Notes under the pieces: generated by a model
The model's database searches: none
What the model was told of the DNA's origin: nothing
Seen by the model: the letters and a program-made list of their open reading frames with translations, nothing else
Assembly (NCBI GenBank): GCA_002336475.1
Contig: DDCX01000088.1
Location: forward strand, 4,368 to 13,012
Source of the DNA: Flavobacteriales bacterium UBA1995
Lineage (GTDB): Bacteria; Bacteroidota; Bacteroidia; Flavobacteriales_D; Sanyastnellaceae
Length of the DNA: 8,645 nucleotides
Direction of reading: 5' to 3'
Shown: piece after piece, positions 6,586 to 8,645 of the stretch
Position numbering within the stretch: position 1 is the first letter of the stretch
Layout: every line of letters starts with the position of its first letter
Made by a program: the position numbers and the translations under genes

Positions 6586-7194
6586 TCACAGAACACCCCT
6601 CCCTGGGCGCACGATGACCGCTTCGTTTTCTGTGCAGTCGATCACGGTGGAGGCCTCAATGTGTCCAATGCCTCCGCCTACAACAGCGTCGACTTGAGCA
6701 GCATATTTTTCGTGGACCAGGCCCGGGTCGGTCATGTATTCGATGTCCGTTGAATCTCCGTGCACCGAACTCACAACAAGCGGTTTTCCCAAGGCTTCCA
6801 CCAGTGCCTTCGGGATGTTGTGGTCGGTGATTCTAACACCCACTTCCCGCTTGGACTTTCTAAACAAACGGGGCACCTGAACGCCCGCATTCAAAATGAA
6901 GGTGAAGGGACCCGGAAGGGAGCGCTTCATGAGTTTAAAAGTGGGTTGTGGTACAGGAGCTGTGTAGTCACTGACTTGACTCAAGTCCTTGCATATCAAG
7001 GAGAAATTGGCTTCGGACAAGGAGATGTCACGGATGCGGGCCATTTTCTCCAAGGCCTTTGAAGAGCCCAACGCACAGGCAAAGCAGTACACGGAATCGG
7101 TGGGGATGATGATGACCCCATTCTTTTCTAAAAGGGCCGCAACCTGGGCGATTTTACGCTCTTCTGGCGTTTCGGGATGGATGTCAATGAGCAT
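6586..7194 (-). CDS. YciO/Sua5/YrdC-family protein (threonylcarbamoyl-AMP synthase-like)
   Basis: A 202-aa cytoplasmic protein of the YrdC/Sua5 fold, whose core members make threonylcarbamoyl-AMP from Thr, bicarbonate and ATP for tRNA t6A37. It resembles the E. coli YciO branch: opening LIDIHPETPEERKI, then GVIIIPTDSVYCFAC (26-40), ARIRDISLSEANFSLIC (52-68), SLPGPFTFIL (92-101), GVRI (119-122) and STVIDCTENEAVIVRPG (182-198). The canonical PTDT(V)YGLGC stretch is altered to PTDSVYCFAC, and the KxRxxxxPL motif of true TsaC is not recognisable, so t6A activity is uncertain. I chose the ATG at 7192-7194; a GTG at 7266 would add 24 residues and overlap the DksA-like gene by 20 bp, and homologues start near LIDIHPE. 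The gene follows the DksA-like gene by 52 bp and precedes the protease by 73 bp on the same strand. Confidence 0.88.
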   Translation of the reverse strand: MLIDIHPETPEERKIAQVAALLEKNGVIIIPTDSVYCFACALGSSKALEKMARIRDISLSEANFSLICKDLSQVSDYTAPVPQPTFKLMKRSLPGPFTFILNAGVQVPRLFRKSKREVGVRITDHNIPKALVEALGKPLVVSSVHGDSTDIEYMTDPGLVHEKYAAQVDAVVGGGIGHIEASTVIDCTENEAVIVRPGRGVL

Positions 7195-7246
7195 CCCATT
7201 AAGGTCGTCAGAATGTGCCGTTAGACCATCATAAAATCTATCAAAA

Positions 7247-7582
7247 TCAACCGGCGCATCGCACACATGTGAGTGCGCCAGGCATGAGCAGCAAACGCCC
7301 AGTTGGAATGGCCTCTCCGCACCGGGTGCAAAGTCCGAAACGGTCTTCGCCCAGCCTCTGCAGTGCGCGGTCCAATCCCGCCCTCAATTTTTCTGCCTGT
7401 CGCAGCGCTGCCTCGTTGACGGATTTGTTGTTGATGGCGTCCATCCGACTGACCCTTCCGATCGCCTCACTGGGAGGGATGGGTTTGGTGAGTTCCCGGT
7501 ATTCCAATATCCGAGCATCCAACTCTTCGGCCTTCTTGTGGATGGCCGCCTTGATGTTTTCTTTCTCGTCGTTGGAAAGCAT
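7247..7582 (-). CDS. TraR/DksA-family zinc-finger transcriptional regulator
   Basis: A 111-aa protein predicted to bind RNA polymerase through the secondary channel and modulate initiation, as DksA/TraR proteins do, often with ppGpp. A charged N-terminal helix and coiled coil (~1-80, with KKAEELDARILEYREL and the hairpin-tip region IGRVSRMDAINNKS) lead into a four-Cys zinc finger, C85-x2-C88-x17-C106-x2-C109. The protein ends two residues after the last Cys, so it lacks the C-terminal helix of full-length DksA. The ATG at 7580-7582 begins MLSNDEKENI, a typical opening. An in-frame ATG at 7619-7621 would add 13 residues and leave only 2 bp to the divergent YHYH gene, so I reject it. It is the first of a possible minus-strand run (DksA-like, YciO-like, protease). 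Confidence 0.9.
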   Translation of the reverse strand: MLSNDEKENIKAAIHKKAEELDARILEYRELTKPIPPSEAIGRVSRMDAINNKSVNEAALRQAEKLRAGLDRALQRLGEDRFGLCTRCGEAIPTGRLLLMPGALTCVRCAG

Positions 7583-7623
7583 GTGGCAATTAAACCCATC
7601 TTTTGCGGACACGTCATACATAC
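7583..7623. promoter_or_regulatory. Short divergent intergenic region, DksA-like / YHYH gene
   Basis: Only 41 bp separate the two divergent start codons. No clear TAnnTTTG element with a spaced TTG was found on either strand; ATCTTTTG at 7598-7605 matches the -7 tail only. Promoters for one or both genes probably extend into the neighbouring coding sequence. Confidence 0.35.
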
Positions 7624-8645
7624 ATGCGATTCATTGTCTTTGGTCTTGGGATTTTCCTGTCACTTTCTGTTCAATCACAACCTGAACTCCAAGCTTGGTT
7701 GCTCAATACTGACGGCGCCACCGGTCAGTATTGGAATGGCAACAACCTCGTCCAAATGCAGGACGAATGCGATGTCCAATTGGTCCAATACAGCAACGAC
7801 TTTGTGTACGTTCATGCCTTTGGAATACCCAGGTACCCCACCGCTCCCTTCCCCGATGGGAATCCATCCCAGGCCACGGCCCAGGACTACCTGTTTCAGA
7901 TCCCGCGCAACCCGGTTGAAGGTTCCACAGGAGGCACAGCGACGGGGTTGGGGCATACCGGAGTGCTGATCAACGGCGTGGTCATTTTCAATGCGCAGGA
8001 CGCCTTCAGCTACAACAACCAAGGCGTTTGGCACCAGAACGGAGGGTTCTTCGAAAACGATGGTTTTGACTGCGCCAAAGGCCACCCGGCCATGGGGCAA
8101 TACCACCACCACCAGGTGCCCACCGCTTTTGACGACAGCTTCGCGCCTACAAGTGATGTCTGCGAGGATTACCCCAGCGGGGCGCTTTTCACCATCGACA
8201 TGGAAGCGCACAGCCCCCTCATTGGATATGCGTTCGACGGTTATCCGATTTATGGCCCCTACGGTTACGCCAATGCAGACGGCACCGGGGGCTTGGCCCG
8301 CATCGCCACCAGCTGGCAGCTGCGGGACATTGCCGTTCGCCAAACCCTGCCCGATGGTACGCAGCTCGCGCCCAACCAGTACGGTCCAGACGTGGGGGAG
8401 ATGGTTACGCCTCCGATTCCTCCGGGCGCATCGCCCATCGCAGCGGTGCTCGGTGCTTACATCGAAGACCATGAATATGTGGAGGGTTCCGGACACCTCG
8501 ATCAATTCAACGGACGTTTTGCCGTGACACCGGAATACCCGGAGGGCACTTACGCCTACTACGCTACAGTGGACGAAAACCACAATGGCCAGTATCCCTA
8601 TTTCTTTCCGGCTTACCGCGGCGTGGTGGAGACGGACAACTTCGG
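7624..8645 (+). CDS. Secreted YHYH-domain protein, 3'-truncated by window edge
   Basis: The frame starting with ATG at 7624-7626 is open to the right edge (340 full codons), so the C-terminus is missing. The start gives a signal peptide MRFIVFGLGIFLSLSVQS with probable cleavage before QP at residue 18-19, so the protein is exported. I recognise the YHYH family (PF14240): GHTGVLINGVVIFNAQDAFSY (110-130), NDGFDCAKGHPAMGQYHHHQVP (145-166) with YHHH at 160-163 in place of YHYH, SPLIGYAFDGYPIYGPYGY (197-215), and the C-terminal block SGHLDQFNGRF then YPEGTYAYYAT (289-315). Clustered His and Asp suggest metal binding, which is inference; the family's function is not established to my knowledge. It is divergent from the DksA-like gene across 41 bp. 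A 302-codon minus-strand frame lies antisense to it and is a shadow. Confidence 0.9.
   Translation, partial: MRFIVFGLGIFLSLSVQSQPELQAWLLNTDGATGQYWNGNNLVQMQDECDVQLVQYSNDFVYVHAFGIPRYPTAPFPDGNPSQATAQDYLFQIPRNPVEGSTGGTATGLGHTGVLINGVVIFNAQDAFSYNNQGVWHQNGGFFENDGFDCAKGHPAMGQYHHHQVPTAFDDSFAPTSDVCEDYPSGALFTIDMEAHSPLIGYAFDGYPIYGPYGYANADGTGGLARIATSWQLRDIAVRQTLPDGTQLAPNQYGPDVGEMVTPPIPPGASPIAAVLGAYIEDHEYVEGSGHLDQFNGRFAVTPEYPEGTYAYYATVDENHNGQYPYFFPAYRGVVETDNF

Noticed and set aside
7195..7266. N-terminal extension of the YciO-like protein from a GTG at 7266
   Set aside because: It would overlap the DksA-like gene by 20 bp, uses a weaker start codon, and adds 24 residues not expected in the family.
7675..8583. 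302-codon minus-strand open frame
   Set aside because: It is antisense to the YHYH gene, which has a signal peptide and family motifs. The minus-strand translation resembles no protein and is a compositional shadow.
1..8645. Mobile element, CRISPR array, defence island or tRNA
   Set aside because: No transposase or integrase motif, direct-repeat array, terminal inverted repeat or cloverleaf was seen. The only clear repeats are protein modules within the metalloprotease.

Overview
The window looks like an ordinary chromosomal segment of a Bacteroidota bacterium, most likely a Flavobacteriales lineage (Crocinitomicaceae/Schleiferiaceae-like) with unusually high GC for that order. The evidence is a DUF4494 gene (a Bacteroidota family), a Pcm of flavobacterial type, a reprolysin-like metalloprotease carrying Flavobacteriales-style Cys-rich and Ca-binding modules, and a secreted YHYH-family protein. 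I see no transposase, integrase, phage gene, CRISPR array, tRNA or rRNA.

Layout. From base 1 to 1761 (+) runs the 3' part of an IGHMBP2/UPF1-like SF1 helicase, cut by the window edge. It converges on a minus-strand pair, a Gfo/Idh/MocA oxidoreductase followed by a DUF4494 protein, joined by an ATGA start/stop overlap. The oxidoreductase is divergent from pcm (+, protein-L-isoaspartate O-methyltransferase) across about 100 bp. pcm then runs into a long secreted metalloprotease on the minus strand, and the two stop codons share one TTAA. Upstream of the protease on the same minus strand are a YciO/Sua5-type gene and a short TraR/DksA zinc-finger regulator, possibly one transcription unit with gaps of 73 and 52 bp. 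A 41-bp divergent gap separates the DksA-like gene from a plus-strand YHYH protein that runs off the right edge. That reading frame has no stop codon in the window, so closed-ORF calling would miss it.

How the genes relate. Three are housekeeping or regulatory (helicase, Pcm, YciO-like), one is a probable stringent-response or rRNA-type regulator (DksA-like), two are exported (metalloprotease and YHYH protein), and two are less defined (Gfo/Idh/MocA and DUF4494). They do not form an obvious single pathway. The parts most worth a second look are the multidomain protease with its duplicated C-terminal dockerin-like module in place of a recognisable T9SS sorting domain, and the perfect CRP-like palindrome just upstream of it. 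Others are the Cys/Phe substitution in the YciO active-site motif, the YHHH variant in the YHYH protein, and the very tight packing of opposing genes. I do not see convincing evidence of a new multi-gene system. Every gene falls in a recognisable family, and no stretch over 300 bases is without a gene.
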